From contig NZ_VIWT01000001.1 of the NCBI RefSeq assembly GCF_007829815.1, forward strand, positions 1,325,501 through 1,389,500: 64,000 bases of DNA, given 5' to 3'. This document shows positions 41,005 through 50,705 of the stretch, piece after piece; positions within the stretch are counted from its first letter, which is position 1, and each line of letters starts with the position of its first letter. This DNA is from Kitasatospora viridis (GTDB taxonomy: Bacteria > Actinomycetota > Actinomycetes > Streptomycetales > Streptomycetaceae). The notes beneath the pieces were generated by a model. That model was given only the letters and a program-made list of their open reading frames with translations. It was not told the DNA's origin and did no database searches. A program made the position numbers and the translations under genes.

Positions 41005-42222
41005 GTGCCTCGTACCGCGAGGGACGTCGTCTTCGTCGACGGCGTCCGCACCCCGTTCGGCAAGGCCGGCCCGAAGGGCATCTACCACGAGACCCGTGCC
41101 GACGACCTGGTCGTCAAGTGCATCCGGGAGCTCGTGCGCCGCAACCCGAACCTGCCCGTCGAGCGCATCGACGAGGTCGCCATCGCCGCGACCACGCAGA
41201 TCGGCGACCAGGGTCTGACCATCGGCCGCACCGCCGGCCTGCTGGCCGGCCTGCCCAAGTCGGTGCCGGGCTACGCCATCGACCGGATGTGCGCCGGCGC
41301 GATGACCGCCGTCACCACCACCGCCGGCGGCATCGCCTTCGGCGCCTACGACATCGTCGTGGCCGGCGGCGTCGAGCACATGGGCCGCCACCCGATGGGC
41401 GAGGGCGTGGACCCGAACCCGCGCTTCGTCTCGGAGAAGCTGGTCGACGAGTCCGCCCTGTTCATGGGCATGACCGCGGAGAACCTGCACGACCGCTTCC
41501 CGCACATCACCAAGGAGCGCTGCGACGCCTACGCGGTGCGCTCGCAGGAGAAGGCCGCCAAGGCGTACGCCAACGGCGACATCCAGCCCGACCTGGTGCC
41601 GATCGCCGTCCGCAACACCAACCCCGAGGTCGGCGAGACCGGTTGGGGCCTGGCCACGGTGGACGAGCCGATGCGCCCGGGCACCACGATGGAGATGCTG
41701 GCGGGCCTGAAGACCCCGTTCCGCCCGCACGGCAACATCACCGCGGGCAACGCGGCCGGCCTGAACGACGGCGCCACCGCCTCGCTGCTGGCCGCCGAGG
41801 ACGTGGCCCGCGAGCTCGGCCTGCCGGTCAAGATGCGCCTGGTCTCCTACGCCTTCACCGGCGTGGAGCCCGAGGTCATGGGCTACGGCCCGGTGCCCTC
41901 CACCGAGAAGGCGCTGGCCCTGGCCGGACTGACCATCGACGACATCCAGGCCTTCGAGATCAACGAGGCCTTCGCCGTCCAGGTGCTGTCCATGCTCGAC
42001 CACTTCGGCATCGCCGACGACGACGAGCGGGTCAACCCGTACGGTGGCGCGATCGCCTTCGGCCACCCGCTCGCCTCCTCCGGCGTGCGTCTGATGAACC
42101 AGCTGGCCCGCCGCTTCGAGCAGCGCCCGGACGTCCGCTACGGCCTGACCGCCATGTGCGTCGGCTTCGGCATGGGCGCCACGGTCATCTGGGAGAACCC
42201 GCACTTCGAGGGTGGTAAGTGA
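41005..42222 (+). CDS. fadA: Acetyl-CoA C-acyltransferase (3-ketoacyl-CoA thiolase)
   Basis: Cleaves 3-ketoacyl-CoA to acetyl-CoA and a shortened acyl-CoA in beta-oxidation. The 405-aa thiolase begins with FVDGVRTPFGKAG, has the nucleophilic cysteine in DRMCAGAMTAV near residue 95, the pocket sequence INEAFAVQVLSM near 325, GGAIAFGHPLASSG with the catalytic histidine near 355, and the second active cysteine in TAMCVGFGMGAT near 390. The GTG at 41005 follows a strong GGGAGGAGAG site. Its TGA overlaps the fadB GTG (GTGA), so the two subunits of the oxidation complex are coupled. Confidence 0.94.
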   Translation: MPRTARDVVFVDGVRTPFGKAGPKGIYHETRADDLVVKCIRELVRRNPNLPVERIDEVAIAATTQIGDQGLTIGRTAGLLAGLPKSVPGYAIDRMCAGAMTAVTTTAGGIAFGAYDIVVAGGVEHMGRHPMGEGVDPNPRFVSEKLVDESALFMGMTAENLHDRFPHITKERCDAYAVRSQEKAAKAYANGDIQPDLVPIAVRNTNPEVGETGWGLATVDEPMRPGTTMEMLAGLKTPFRPHGNITAGNAAGLNDGATASLLAAEDVARELGLPVKMRLVSYAFTGVEPEVMGYGPVPSTEKALALAGLTIDDIQAFEINEAFAVQVLSMLDHFGIADDDERVNPYGGAIAFGHPLASSGVRLMNQLARRFEQRPDVRYGLTAMCVGFGMGATVIWENPHFEGGK

Positions 42223-44372
42223 GCATGAGCACCACGACTGAACTCCTCACCCGCGGCGCCGAGCTGTTCCCCGGCGAGGTCGTCACCACCGCGCACGTGC
42301 GCCACCTGGACCTGCCGCTGCAGGCCGGCAAGCTGGCGCTGATCACCCTGGACAACGGCTTCGACCACACCAAGCCGACCACCTTCGGCCCGGGCTCGCT
42401 GCTGAAGCTCTCCGAGGCGCTGGATCAGGTCGAGACCGAGGTCGCGAACGGCGACGTGGTCGCGGTCGCGATCACCGGCAAGCCGTTCATCTTCGCGGTC
42501 GGCGCCGACCTCAAGGGCGTCGAGCTGCTCAAGGAGCACGGCGACGCGCTGGCCATCGGCAAGGGCGGCCACGAGGTCTTCAAGCGGATCGCCGCGCTGT
42601 CGGTGCCCACCTTCGCGTTCTACAACGGCGCGGCGATGGGCGGCGGCGTCGAGGTCGGCCTGCACTGCGACTACCGCACGGTCAGCACGGGCATCGCGGC
42701 CTTCTCGCTGCCCGAGGTCTTCCTCGGCCTGGTCCCCGGCTGGGGCGGCTGCACCATCCTGCCGAACCTGGTCGGCCCGGCCAACGCGGTCAAGGTCATC
42801 ATCGAGAACTCGATGGCCCAGAACAAGCAGCTCAAGGGCAAGGAGGTGTTCGAGCTCGGCATCGCGGACGCGATCTTCGAGCCGGCCGACTTCCTGGAGC
42901 AGTCGCTGCTGTGGGCCGCGGGCGTCGTCAAGGGCGACACCGTGGTGACCCGTCCGGAGATCGACCGCGGCGAGAACTGGGACCAGTGCATCGCCTGGGG
43001 CCGCGCCGTCGCCGACGCCAAGGTGCACGGCGCCGCGCCGGCCGCCTACCGCGCGCTGGACATCATGGCCGCCGCGAAGAACGCCAGCTTCTCGGACAAG
43101 GCCAGTCTGCAGCAGGGCTTCGACGCCGAGGACGCCGCGCTGGCCGACCTGATCATGGGCGGCGAGCTGCGGGCCGGCATCTACGCCTTCAACCTGGTGC
43201 AGCGCCGGGCCAAGCGCCCGTTCGGCGCGCCGGACAAGTCGCTGGCCCGCCCGGTCTCCAAGGTCGGCGTGGTCGGCGCGGGCCTGATGGCCTCCCAGCT
43301 GGCGCTGCTCTTCGCCCGCCGCCTTGAGGTGCCGGTGGTGCTCACCGACATCGACCAGGCGCGGATCGACAAGGGCGTGGGCTACGTGCACGCCGAGATC
43401 GACAAGCTGCTGGGCAAGGGCCGGATCAACCAGGACAAGGCCAACAAGCTCAAGGGCCTGGTCTCCGGCCACCTGGACAAGGCGACCGCCTTCGGCGACG
43501 CGGACTTCGTGATCGAGGCCGTGTTCGAGGAGATGGGCGTCAAGCAGAACGTCTTCGCCGAGCTGGAGGCCGTGGTCTCGCCGACCGCGATCCTGGCGAC
43601 CAACACCTCCTCGCTCTCGGTCACCGAGATGGCCTCCAAGCTCCAGCACCCGGAGCGCGTGGTCGGCTTCCACTTCTTCAACCCCGTCGCGATCCTGCCG
43701 CTGCTGGAGATCGTCCGGGCCGAGAAGACCGACGACGCCTCGCTGGCCACCGCGTTCGCGGTCGCCAAGAAGCTGAAGAAGACCGCGGTGCTGTCCAAGG
43801 ACGCCCCGGCGTTCGTGGTGAACCGGATCCTGACCCGCTTCATGGGCGAGATCCAGAACATCATCGACGAGGGCACCTCCTTCGAGGCCGTCGAGAAGGC
43901 CGTGCAGCCGCTCGGCCTGCCGATGTCGCCGATCGCGCTGCTGGAGCTGGTCGGCCCGGCGATCGCGCTGCACGTCTCGGAGACCCTGCACAGCGCCTTC
44001 CCGGAGCGGTTCAGCGTCTCGGAGAACCTCGGCAAGGTGGTCAAGGCCGGCAAGCGCGGCTTCTACATCTGGCAGGACGGCCAGCAGGTCCTCGACCCCG
44101 AGGTGCTGGCGCTGCTCTCCTTCGGCGACAGCGTGCTGACCGAGGAGCAGGTGCGGGCCCGGGCGCTGGACGCGGTGGCGCAGGAGATCGGCCTGATGCT
44201 GGACGAGGGCGTGGTCGGCGAGGCGCAGGACATCGACCTGTGCATGATCACCGGCGCCGGCTGGCCGTTCCACCTGGGCGGGATCACCCCGTACCTGGAC
44301 CGCGAGGGCGTCTCCGAGCGGGTCAACGGCAAGAAGTTCCTGGCCCCCGGCCTGGCCAGCGTGCCGGTCTGA
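42219..44372 (+). CDS. fadB: Bifunctional enoyl-CoA hydratase/3-hydroxyacyl-CoA dehydrogenase
   Basis: The alpha subunit of the fatty-acid oxidation complex, 717 aa. The crotonase domain comes first, with oxyanion-hole segments ITGKPFIFAVGADLKGVE near residue 85 and YNGAAMGGGVEVGLHCDYR near 130. The NAD-binding domain opens with VGVVGAGLMASQLALLFARR near 348. The dehydrogenase part contains TNTSSLSVTEMAS and VVGFHFFNPVAILPLLEIV near 480, with the catalytic histidine. The GTG at 42219 overlaps the fadA stop; an ATG two codons on is an alternative. Substrates pass directly to the thiolase encoded upstream. A terminator follows. Confidence 0.95.
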   Translation: MSMSTTTELLTRGAELFPGEVVTTAHVRHLDLPLQAGKLALITLDNGFDHTKPTTFGPGSLLKLSEALDQVETEVANGDVVAVAITGKPFIFAVGADLKGVELLKEHGDALAIGKGGHEVFKRIAALSVPTFAFYNGAAMGGGVEVGLHCDYRTVSTGIAAFSLPEVFLGLVPGWGGCTILPNLVGPANAVKVIIENSMAQNKQLKGKEVFELGIADAIFEPADFLEQSLLWAAGVVKGDTVVTRPEIDRGENWDQCIAWGRAVADAKVHGAAPAAYRALDIMAAAKNASFSDKASLQQGFDAEDAALADLIMGGELRAGIYAFNLVQRRAKRPFGAPDKSLARPVSKVGVVGAGLMASQLALLFARRLEVPVVLTDIDQARIDKGVGYVHAEIDKLLGKGRINQDKANKLKGLVSGHLDKATAFGDADFVIEAVFEEMGVKQNVFAELEAVVSPTAILATNTSSLSVTEMASKLQHPERVVGFHFFNPVAILPLLEIVRAEKTDDASLATAFAVAKKLKKTAVLSKDAPAFVVNRILTRFMGEIQNIIDEGTSFEAVEKAVQPLGLPMSPIALLELVGPAIALHVSETLHSAFPERFSVSENLGKVVKAGKRGFYIWQDGQQVLDPEVLALLSFGDSVLTEEQVRARALDAVAQEIGLMLDEGVVGEAQDIDLCMITGAGWPFHLGGITPYLDREGVSERVNGKKFLAPGLASVPV

Positions 44373-44430
44373 CGCCGGATCGGCCGAACGAGCAGGACCA
44401 GCCGGACCGGGTGACCCGGCCGGCATGACG

Positions 44431-44467
44431 AAGGGCGCTCCTCCCCTGCCAGGGAGGGGCGCCCTTC
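44431..44467 (+). terminator. Terminator after fadB
   Basis: Arms starting GAAGGGCG (44431-44438) and ending CGCCCTTC (44460-44467) continue inward as CCTCCCCT/AGGGAGG with a one-base bulge around a short loop. Confidence 0.75.
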
Positions 44468-44547
44468 GCTATACACCAAATGAGGACAAAGCGCATAATA
44501 CCGTTAGGCCAAGCGGTTCAGACCCTGCACCGAAGGAGGCGAGTCGT

Positions 44548-45009
44548 ATGGCCGACGTCTCACATCGAGCCGGTGACATGCGTACCCACCCGGACATCGC
44601 CGAGATGCGCAGCCGGTACGCGCGGATGATGGACGGACCGCAGGGGGTGGCCGTCGACGGACTGGTCGTCCTGGCGGGCCTGTACCTGGCGATCTCGCCC
44701 TACGTGGTGCACTTCAGTGCCGCCAGCCACGAGCTGGTGGTCTGCAACCTGATCCTCGGGATCGGCATCGCCGCCCTCGGCCTCGGCCTGACCCTCGCCC
44801 CGGCCCGGATGTTCGGGCTCACCTGGGCGATGGCCGCGACCGGCGTGTTCCTGATCATCTCCCCCTGGGTGGTGACCGTCGGGCACACCGCGACCCGGGG
44901 CATGATCTGGAACCAGGTGGTGGTGGGCGGCCTGACCTGCCTGCTCGCCTTCACCGCGGCCGGCATGGCCGCCGCCACGGCCGCCGGCAGCCGGCGCCGC
45001 CGGATCTGA
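44548..45009 (+). CDS. SPW repeat membrane protein
   Basis: A 153-aa integral membrane protein with four helices arranged as two repeats. Each repeat contains the SPW-like element: LYLAISPYVVHFSA near residue 52 and FLIISPWVVTVGHT near 108, the prolines lying at helix ends. The N-terminus is soluble and charged (HPDIAEMRSRYARMMDG) and the C-terminus is a basic cytoplasmic tail. The function of SPW proteins is unknown. The ATG follows a strong GAAGGAGG. A -10-like CATAAT lies at 44495-44500. It is flanked by terminators on both sides, so it is monocistronic. Confidence 0.88.
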   Translation: MADVSHRAGDMRTHPDIAEMRSRYARMMDGPQGVAVDGLVVLAGLYLAISPYVVHFSAASHELVVCNLILGIGIAALGLGLTLAPARMFGLTWAMAATGVFLIISPWVVTVGHTATRGMIWNQVVVGGLTCLLAFTAAGMAAATAAGSRRRRI

Positions 45010-45021
45010 CCCACTCCCCCC

Positions 45022-45053
45022 GACCTGCCCGGTCCCACCGGACCGGGCAGGTC
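45022..45053. terminator. Bidirectional terminator between the SPW gene and dxs
   Basis: Perfect 14-bp stem GACCTGCCCGGTCC (45022-45035) with 45040-45053 and a 4-nt loop, in the gap between two convergent genes. Confidence 0.85.
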
Positions 45054-45076
45054 CCTCACGTGCGCGTCGGTGCGGC

Positions 45077-46993
45077 TCAGGCCTCGACGGGCTGCGCGGC
45101 GTCCAGCCGGGAGACCAGCGCGGTGACCTGGCGGGCGATGTCCGGGGCGGTCAGGCCGATCTCGGCGAGGATCTCCTCGCGCTTGGCGTGGTCCAGGAAC
45201 TCCTGCGGGATGCCGAAGTCGCGCACCGGCAGGTCGACCTCGGCGTCGCGCAGCGCCTGCGCGACGGCCGAACCGACGCCGCCGGCCCGCCCGTTGTCCT
45301 CGACCGTGACGACCACCCGGTGCTCGGCCGCGAGGCCGGGCAGCGCGGCGTCCACCGGCTTGACCCAGCGCGGGTCCACCACGGTCGCGGTGATCCCCTG
45401 GGCGTCCAGCAGTGCGGCCGCCTCCAGGCAGAGCGGGGCCAGCGCACCGACCGAGACGATCAGCACGTCGGCCCGCCGCTCGCCCTCGGCGAGGGCCTCG
45501 GCCGAGCCGTGCAGCACGTCCATCCCGCCGATCCGGCCGAGGGCGGCCACCGCCGGGCCGACCGCGCCCTTGGAGAACCGGACCACGGTGGGCGCGTCCT
45601 CGACCTCGACGGCCTCGCGCAGCTGGGCCCGCAGCTGGTCGGCGTCGCGCGGGGCGGCCAGCCGCAGCCCGGGGACCACCTGCAGGATCGACATGTCCCA
45701 CATGCCGTTGTGCGAGGCGCCGTCGGTGCCGGTCACGCCGGCCCGGTCGAGCACGAAGGTGACGCCGAGCTTGTGCAGCGCCACGTCCATCAGGACCTGG
45801 TCGAAGGCCCGGTTGAGGAAGGTCGCGTAGACCGCGACGACCGGGTGCAGGCCGGCGGTGGCCAGGCCGGCGGCCGAGACCGCGGCGTGCTGCTCGGCGA
45901 TGCCCACGTCGAAGGTGCGCTTCGGGAAGGCCTTGGCGAACGGGGCCAGGCCCACCGGGTGCAGCATCGCGGCGGTGATCGCCACGATGTCCTCGCGCTC
46001 GTTGCCGAGCTCGACCATCTCCTCGCCGAACACCGAGGTCCAGTCCTTGCCCGAGCTCTTCACCGGCAGGCCGGTGTCCGGGTGGATCACGCCGACCGCG
46101 TGGAAGCGGTCCTCCTCGTTGTTGAGCGCCGCGTGGTAGCCGCGGCCCTTCTCGGTGATGACGTGCACGATCACCGGGCCGCCGAAGCCGCGGGCCTTGC
46201 GCAGCGCGGACTCCACGGCGCCGATGTCGTGGCCGTCGATCGGGCCGACGTACTTCAGGCCCAGGTCCTCGAACATGCCCTGCGGGGCGATGAAGTCCTT
46301 CAGGCCCTTCTTGGCGCCGTGCAGCGCGCCGGCCAGGCCCTCGCCGATCACCGGGGTGCGCTGCAGCGCGTCCTTGCCCCAGGTGAGGAAGCGCTCGTAG
46401 CCCTGGGTGGTGCGCAGCGTGGCGAGGTGGTTGGCCAGGCCGCCGATGGTGGGCGAGTAGGAGCGCTCGTTGTCGTTGACGACGATCACCACGGGGCGGT
46501 CCTCGCCCTCGGCGATGTTGTTCAGCGCCTCCCAGGCCATGCCGCCGGTGAGCGCGCCGTCGCCGGTGACCGCGACCACCGGGCAGTCCTTGCGGCCGAG
46601 CAGCTGGTTGGCCTTGGCGATGCCGTCGGCGTAGCCGAGCACGGTGGAGGCGTGCGAGTTCTCGATCACGTCGTGCTCGGACTCGGCCCGGGACGGGTAG
46701 CCGGACAGGCCGCCCTTCATCTTCAGCCGACTGAAGTCCTGACGACCCGTCAGCAGCTTGTGCACGTAGGACTGGTGGCCGGTGTCGAAGAGGATCCGCT
46801 CGCGCGGCGAGTCGAAGACCCGGTGCAGCGCGATGGTCAGCTCGACCACGCCGAGGTTGGGGCCCAGGTGTCCGCCGGTCTTGGCGACCTCCTCGATCAG
46901 GAAGCCCCGGATCTCCTCGGCGAGGGCAGCCAGCTGCCCCGGGGTGAGCCGGTCGAGATCGCGCGGCCCCCGAATGCGGGTCAGCAAGGACAC
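45077..46993 (-). CDS. dxs: 1-deoxy-D-xylulose-5-phosphate synthase
   Basis: A thiamine-diphosphate enzyme that condenses pyruvate with glyceraldehyde 3-phosphate, the first step of the MEP isoprenoid pathway. The 638-aa product has [18 protein letters not shown] near residue 40, [16 protein letters not shown] near 70, the ThDP/Mg motif [20 protein letters not shown] near 145 with [11 protein letters not shown] near 175, and the central-domain [18 protein letters not shown] near 365 with the catalytic glutamate. The GTG at 46993 has GGAGGAAC directly upstream; in-frame sequence further 5' is not conserved. It stands alone between two terminators, next to the xylose-type transporter operon. 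Confidence 0.96.
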   Translation of the reverse strand: MSLLTRIRGPRDLDRLTPGQLAALAEEIRGFLIEEVAKTGGHLGPNLGVVELTIALHRVFDSPRERILFDTGHQSYVHKLLTGRQDFSRLKMKGGLSGYPSRAESEHDVIENSHASTVLGYADGIAKANQLLGRKDCPVVAVTGDGALTGGMAWEALNNIAEGEDRPVVIVVNDNERSYSPTIGGLANHLATLRTTQGYERFLTWGKDALQRTPVIGEGLAGALHGAKKGLKDFIAPQGMFEDLGLKYVGPIDGHDIGAVESALRKARGFGGPVIVHVITEKGRGYHAALNNEEDRFHAVGVIHPDTGLPVKSSGKDWTSVFGEEMVELGNEREDIVAITAAMLHPVGLAPFAKAFPKRTFDVGIAEQHAAVSAAGLATAGLHPVVAVYATFLNRAFDQVLMDVALHKLGVTFVLDRAGVTGTDGASHNGMWDMSILQVVPGLRLAAPRDADQLRAQLREAVEVEDAPTVVRFSKGAVGPAVAALGRIGGMDVLHGSAEALAEGERRADVLIVSVGALAPLCLEAAALLDAQGITATVVDPRWVKPVDAALPGLAAEHRVVVTVEDNGRAGGVGSAVAQALRDAEVDLPVRDFGIPQEFLDHAKREEILAEIGLTAPDIARQVTALVSRLDAAQPVEA

Positions 46994-47116
46994 CCGTTCC
47001 TCCTCTGTCGTCTGCCGTCTGCGGTCTCCGGACGGGCTGGTGGCCCGGCCGGACTGGTCGAGTCTAATGTCCGCCACTCGGGCGCCTTGCGCCGGGAGCA
47101 CGTCTTCGGGGCGCGC

Positions 47117-47159
47117 AAAAGCCCGGAACGCGCCCCCTGTTCGCGGGCGCGTTCCGGGC
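47117..47159 (-). terminator. Intrinsic terminator of the ABC transporter operon
   Basis: Perfect 15-bp stem GCCCGGAACGCGCCC (47121-47135) with 47145-47159 and a 9-nt loop. On the minus strand it is followed by TTTT (47120-47117), a true U-tract and rare for this genome. Confidence 0.85.
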
Positions 47160-47204
47160 CGGAGCACCGGACGGCCGGGTCGGGCCCGGGCCGGACGGAC
47201 CGGG

Positions 47205-48479
47205 TCAGCCCCGGCCGGCGGACTTCTGGGTGCGGCGGGAGACCGAGTCCAGGACCACCGCGGCGAGCAGCACCGCACCGGTGATCATGTACTGGATCGA
47301 CTGGCTGATGCCCTGCAGGTCGAGGCCGGTGACGATGGACTGGATCACCAGCATGCCGAGCAGCGCCGACCAGGTCTTGCCGCGCCCGCCGAACAGGCTG
47401 GTGCCGCCGATCACGGCCGCGGCGATCGAGTTCATCAGCACGTTGCCGCTGCCCAGCTGCTTGTCGGCGAAGCCGGACTGGGAGGCGATGAACAGGCCGC
47501 CGACCGCGGCCAGGCCGGCCGAGATCATGAAGACCGAGATCCGCACCCAGGCCACGTTGATGCCGGCCCGGCGGGCCGCCTCGACGCCGCCGCCGACCGC
47601 GAACACCTTGCGGCCGTAGGAGGTGCGCCGCAGCACGAAGTCGGTGACCACCACCACACCGAGGAAGACCACCAGCGCCAGCGGCAGGCCGCGGTCCTGG
47701 TTGAGGGTGTAGGCGGCGACGAAGGCCAGCACCGCGAGCAGCGCGGTGCGCAGCAGCACCTCGCTGAGCGGCTTGGCGGCCAGGCCGGCCGCGCGGCGGC
47801 TGCGGGCGCCGAGGAAGGCGGCGACGAAGTAGCCGGCCACCGCGACGGCGGCCAGGCCGTAGGCGGCCGCGACGTCGTCGAAGAAGTAGTTGTCCAGGTG
47901 GGCGATGAAGCCGTTCGGCGGGTTGTTCAGGGTGCCGGTGTTGCCCATCACCCAGCCCTGCAGGCCGCTCCAGCCGAGCAGGCCGGCCAGCGTGACCACG
48001 AAGGCCGGCACGCCGATCTTGGCGAAGAAGAAGCCGTGCAGTGCGCCGATCACCAGCGCCGCGAGCACCGCGAGGACCGCGGCCAGCACCTCGTTGACGC
48101 CGTGCTGCACGGAGAGCACCGCCGACACCGCGGCCGAGACGCCGGCCACCGAGCCGAGCGAGAGGTCGATCTCGCCGAGCAGCAGCACGAAGACGATGCC
48201 GACCGAGATCAGGCCGGGCCCGGCGATGTAGAGGGTGATGTTGGAGATGTTGCCGGCGGTCAGGAACTTGCCGGTGATGCCCTGGAAGATGGCGGCGATG
48301 AGGACCAGCCCGAGCACCACGGGGACCGAGCCGAGGTCGCCGCTGCGCAGCTTGCGGCGGAACTCGCCGAGGTAGCCGGCGAGGCCCTGCTCGCGGACCA
48401 GCAGGCGCGGGTCGACGGCGGGCGCGGGAGTGGACTCCGTGGTCATGGCTGCCTTCTGGGTGGTGGAGTGCTTGCTCAC
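47205..48479 (-). CDS. xylH: Sugar ABC transporter permease, XylH-like
   Basis: The membrane subunit of a monosaccharide (CUT2) importer. The 424-aa product has about ten or more helices. [20 protein letters not shown] near residue 105 and [19 protein letters not shown] near 370 are CUT2 permease hallmarks, and [15 protein letters not shown] near 290 is the ATPase-coupling loop region. It is longer than ribose permeases and close to XylH in length. The GTG at 48479 overlaps the ATPase stop (GTGA) with GGAGG upstream; an ATG at 48446 with its own AAGG is an alternative. It is the last gene of the rok-xylF-xylG-xylH locus and ends at an intrinsic terminator. The substrate is inferred from synteny, not from sequence alone. 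Confidence 0.88.
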   Translation of the reverse strand: MSKHSTTQKAAMTTESTPAPAVDPRLLVREQGLAGYLGEFRRKLRSGDLGSVPVVLGLVLIAAIFQGITGKFLTAGNISNITLYIAGPGLISVGIVFVLLLGEIDLSLGSVAGVSAAVSAVLSVQHGVNEVLAAVLAVLAALVIGALHGFFFAKIGVPAFVVTLAGLLGWSGLQGWVMGNTGTLNNPPNGFIAHLDNYFFDDVAAAYGLAAVAVAGYFVAAFLGARSRRAAGLAAKPLSEVLLRTALLAVLAFVAAYTLNQDRGLPLALVVFLGVVVVTDFVLRRTSYGRKVFAVGGGVEAARRAGINVAWVRISVFMISAGLAAVGGLFIASQSGFADKQLGSGNVLMNSIAAAVIGGTSLFGGRGKTWSALLGMLVIQSIVTGLDLQGISQSIQYMITGAVLLAAVVLDSVSRRTQKSAGRG

Positions 48480-49273
48480 TTGCCGGCCTCCGCGCCCGCC
48501 CCGGCGACCCGTGCCTGACGGCGGGTCACGGCGTTGTCGGTGGCGCCGGTGATGGCGGAGATGATGGTCTCCTGGCTGGCGTCGGCGACCGCGAAGACGC
48601 CGTTGTTGCGGCCCAGCCGGAGCACCGCGACCTGGTCCGCGACCGCGCGCACGTCGGCCATGTTGTGGCTGATCAGGATCACGCCGAGGCCGCGGTCGCG
48701 CAGCCGCTCGACCAGGTCGAGCACCTGGGCGGTCTGCTCGACGCCGAGCGCGGCGGTGGGCTCGTCGAGGATGACGATCTTCGGGTCGCCGATCAGCGCG
48801 CGGGCGATCGCGACCACCTGGCGCTGGCCGCCGGAGAGCGCGGCGACCGGGATCCGCACGCTGGGGATCCGGATCGACAGGGTGTCGAGCAGCTCCTTGG
48901 CCTTCTTCTCCATGGCCACCTCGTCGAGGCGCCCGCCGCGGATCAGCTCGCGGCCGAGGAAGAGGTTGGCGACCACGTCGAGGTTGTCGCAGAGCGCGAG
49001 GTCCTGGTAGACGGTGGCGACGCCGAGCGCCTGGGCGTCCTGAGGGCGGCTCAGGTGGACCTTGCGGCCCTCCCACTCGATGGTGCCCTCGTCGATCGGG
49101 TAGACGCCGGCGATCGTCTTGACCAGGGTGGACTTGCCGGCGCCGTTGTCGCCGACCAGGGCGACCACCTGTCCGGCGTGCACCTCCAGGTCGACACCGG
49201 TGAGCACCTGGACGGCGCCGAACCGCTTGGAGATGTCCCGCAGCGCGAGCACGGGTATGTCTGACTGAACCAT
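48476..49273 (-). CDS. xylG: Sugar ABC transporter ATP-binding protein, single-domain XylG-like
   Basis: Energises the importer. The 265-aa protein has Walker A (VGDNGAGKSTLVKTIAGV) near residue 42, the Q-loop TVYQDLALCDNLDV near 88, ABC signature LSGGQRQVVAIARAL near 145, Walker B VILDEPTAALGV near 168 and the H-loop ISHNMADVRAVAD near 200. Classical XylG/RbsA proteins are about 500 aa with two fused cassettes. This one has a single cassette, so it should act as a homodimer. It follows xylF by 134 nt containing a hairpin and overlaps xylH by 4 nt. Confidence 0.92.
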   Translation of the reverse strand: MVQSDIPVLALRDISKRFGAVQVLTGVDLEVHAGQVVALVGDNGAGKSTLVKTIAGVYPIDEGTIEWEGRKVHLSRPQDAQALGVATVYQDLALCDNLDVVANLFLGRELIRGGRLDEVAMEKKAKELLDTLSIRIPSVRIPVAALSGGQRQVVAIARALIGDPKIVILDEPTAALGVEQTAQVLDLVERLRDRGLGVILISHNMADVRAVADQVAVLRLGRNNGVFAVADASQETIISAITGATDNAVTRRQARVAGAGAEAGK

Positions 49274-49349
49274 CGGGGCTCCTTCGGGGTCGTCAAAAGG
49301 GGCGCACGGGGCTCAGGGATGGCCGGTACGCCGGAGTGCGGACGGGGGG

Positions 49350-49383
49350 CGCCGGCCGGACCACTGCTCAGGTCCGGCCGGCG
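49350..49383 (-). terminator. Intra-operon hairpin between xylF and xylG
   Basis: Perfect 13-bp stem (49350-49362 with 49371-49383, containing GCCGGCCGGACC) and an 8-nt loop, with no U-tract. In binding-protein operons such stems commonly protect the upstream mRNA and lower downstream expression, giving excess binding protein. Confidence 0.6.
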
Positions 49384-49407
49384 GCCCGCCCGGTGAAGGG
49401 GCGTCGG

Positions 49408-50505
49408 TTACTGGGTGATCCCGGCGGCCTTGCAGGCGTCGGCGTACTGCGCGGTGCAGATGTCCGAGTACTTGTAGAGGCCGTCGGCGATGACCGTGTC
49501 CTTGATGTTGGCCTTGGTCACCACGACCGGGGTGAGCAGCAGCGACGGGATGTTGGCACCGTTGCTGCTGGTCGAGGCGGTGGCCACGCTGGTGACGTCC
49601 AGGCCCTTGGTCAGGTCGACGGCGATCTCGGCCGCGCCCTCGGCCTCCGGCTTGTAGGCCTTGTAGATGCTGTAGGCCTGGTCGCCGGTGAGGATCCGCT
49701 GGATCGCGTCGGAGGCCGCGTCCTGGCCGCCGACCGGGACGTTGATGCCCTGGGCCTTGAGGGCGGTGATGATGGCGGCGGCCATGCCGTCGTTGGCGGA
49801 GTAGACGGCCTGGAAGCCGTTCTTGCCGAGCGCGGTGATCGCGGCGCCGATCTTCTGGCTGGCCACAGTGGGCTTCCACTCGCCGGACTGCTCGTAGACG
49901 ATCTTGCCGACGGCGCTGTCCAGCACCTTGTGGGCGCCGGCCTTGAACTGACCCGCGTTCGGGTCGTTGTCGTCACCGTTGATCATGACCACGTTGGCCG
50001 ACTTGGCGTTCGCGCCCAGCGCGTCCACCAGCGCCTGGCCCTGCAGCTCGCCGACCTTCTCGTTGTCGAAGGAGACGTAGGCGGAGACCGGGCCGTCGGC
50101 CAGGCGGTCGTAGGCGACGACCTTGATGCCCTTGGCGTTCGCCTCCTGGACCCAGCTGGCGGTGCCCTTGGCGTTGACGGCGTCCAGCACGATCACCTTG
50201 ACGCCCTGCGAGACCAGGGTGTCGAACTGCTGCTTCTGGGTGGAGGCGTCGCCGTTGGCGTTGTTGTAGGTGACGCTGCAGTCGGAGCAGAGCGCCTTGA
50301 CCTTCGCCTCGAACAGCGGCTTGTCGAAGGACTCGTAACGCACCGACGAGGAGTTCTCCGGGAGGAGCAGACCGATGGTCTTGCTGCCGCTCGACCCCGC
50401 GTTGGAGGAGCTGCTGCTGCCACCGGCCTTGCCACAGGCAGCCATGGTGAGAGCCATCGAGACAGCGGCGGTGCCGATGACAACGCGACGCATCATTGCG
50501 TTCAT
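49408..50505 (-). CDS. xylF: Sugar-binding lipoprotein, XylF-like substrate-binding protein
   Basis: The extracellular binding protein of the importer, 365 aa. A lipoprotein signal peptide (RRVVIGTAAVSMALTMAACG) puts the lipidated cysteine near residue 24, followed by a Ser/Gly linker. The mature type-1 periplasmic-binding fold starts TIGLLLPENSSSVRYESFD and includes FDTLVSQGVKVIVLDAVNA near 95, VVAYDRLADGPVSAYVSFDN near 130, and QAVYSANDGMAAAII near 235. The RYE and D/N contacts resemble xylose-binding proteins, but the ligand is not proven. It follows the ROK gene by 200 nt containing a probable operator shared with the rok promoter. Confidence 0.9.
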   Translation of the reverse strand: MNAMMRRVVIGTAAVSMALTMAACGKAGGSSSSSNAGSSGSKTIGLLLPENSSSVRYESFDKPLFEAKVKALCSDCSVTYNNANGDASTQKQQFDTLVSQGVKVIVLDAVNAKGTASWVQEANAKGIKVVAYDRLADGPVSAYVSFDNEKVGELQGQALVDALGANAKSANVVMINGDDNDPNAGQFKAGAHKVLDSAVGKIVYEQSGEWKPTVASQKIGAAITALGKNGFQAVYSANDGMAAAIITALKAQGINVPVGGQDAASDAIQRILTGDQAYSIYKAYKPEAEGAAEIAVDLTKGLDVTSVATASTSSNGANIPSLLLTPVVVTKANIKDTVIADGLYKYSDICTAQYADACKAAGITQ

Positions 50506-50580
50506 GGTGGGGGGAGCCTCCCTGACAGAGCCGCAACGTCGCGGCGAGGTGGGAAGGAGTCAACCCCCCTCCCCACTATG

Positions 50581-50596
50581 CCGTCAACATGTGAAC
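50581..50596 (-). promoter_or_regulatory. Candidate ROK operator in the xylF promoter
   Basis: Minus-strand GTTCACATGTTGACGG, 76 nt upstream of the xylF start. It matches 14 of 16 bases of a sequence in the rok promoter (51996-52011) and is pseudo-palindromic around ACATGT. Shared occurrence upstream of the repressor and its likely target suggests a regulator binding site. Confidence 0.5.
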
Positions 50597-50676
50597 CCAA
50601 GGCTCCCTGGATCCAAATCTTTTCGTTACCTTCCTGAAGGCTAAGCTGAGACCAAAGTGTCCGATCCTGCACCGTT

Positions 50677-50698
50677 TCGTCCCCCTTGTGAGGGACGA
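50677..50698 (-). terminator. Short hairpin after the ROK gene
   Basis: TCGTCCC (50677-50683) pairs with 50692-50698 over 7 bp, with an outer CCGT/ACGG extension across an internal loop. It lies just beyond the rok stop and upstream of xylF. Confidence 0.4.
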
Positions 50699-50705
50699 CG
50701 GAACG

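Noticed and set aside
45077..47278. A Dxs protein extended by about 95 residues
   Set aside because: The extension reads through intergenic sequence that includes the neighbouring operon's terminator; GTG at 46993 has an ideal ribosome-binding site and the conserved N-terminus.
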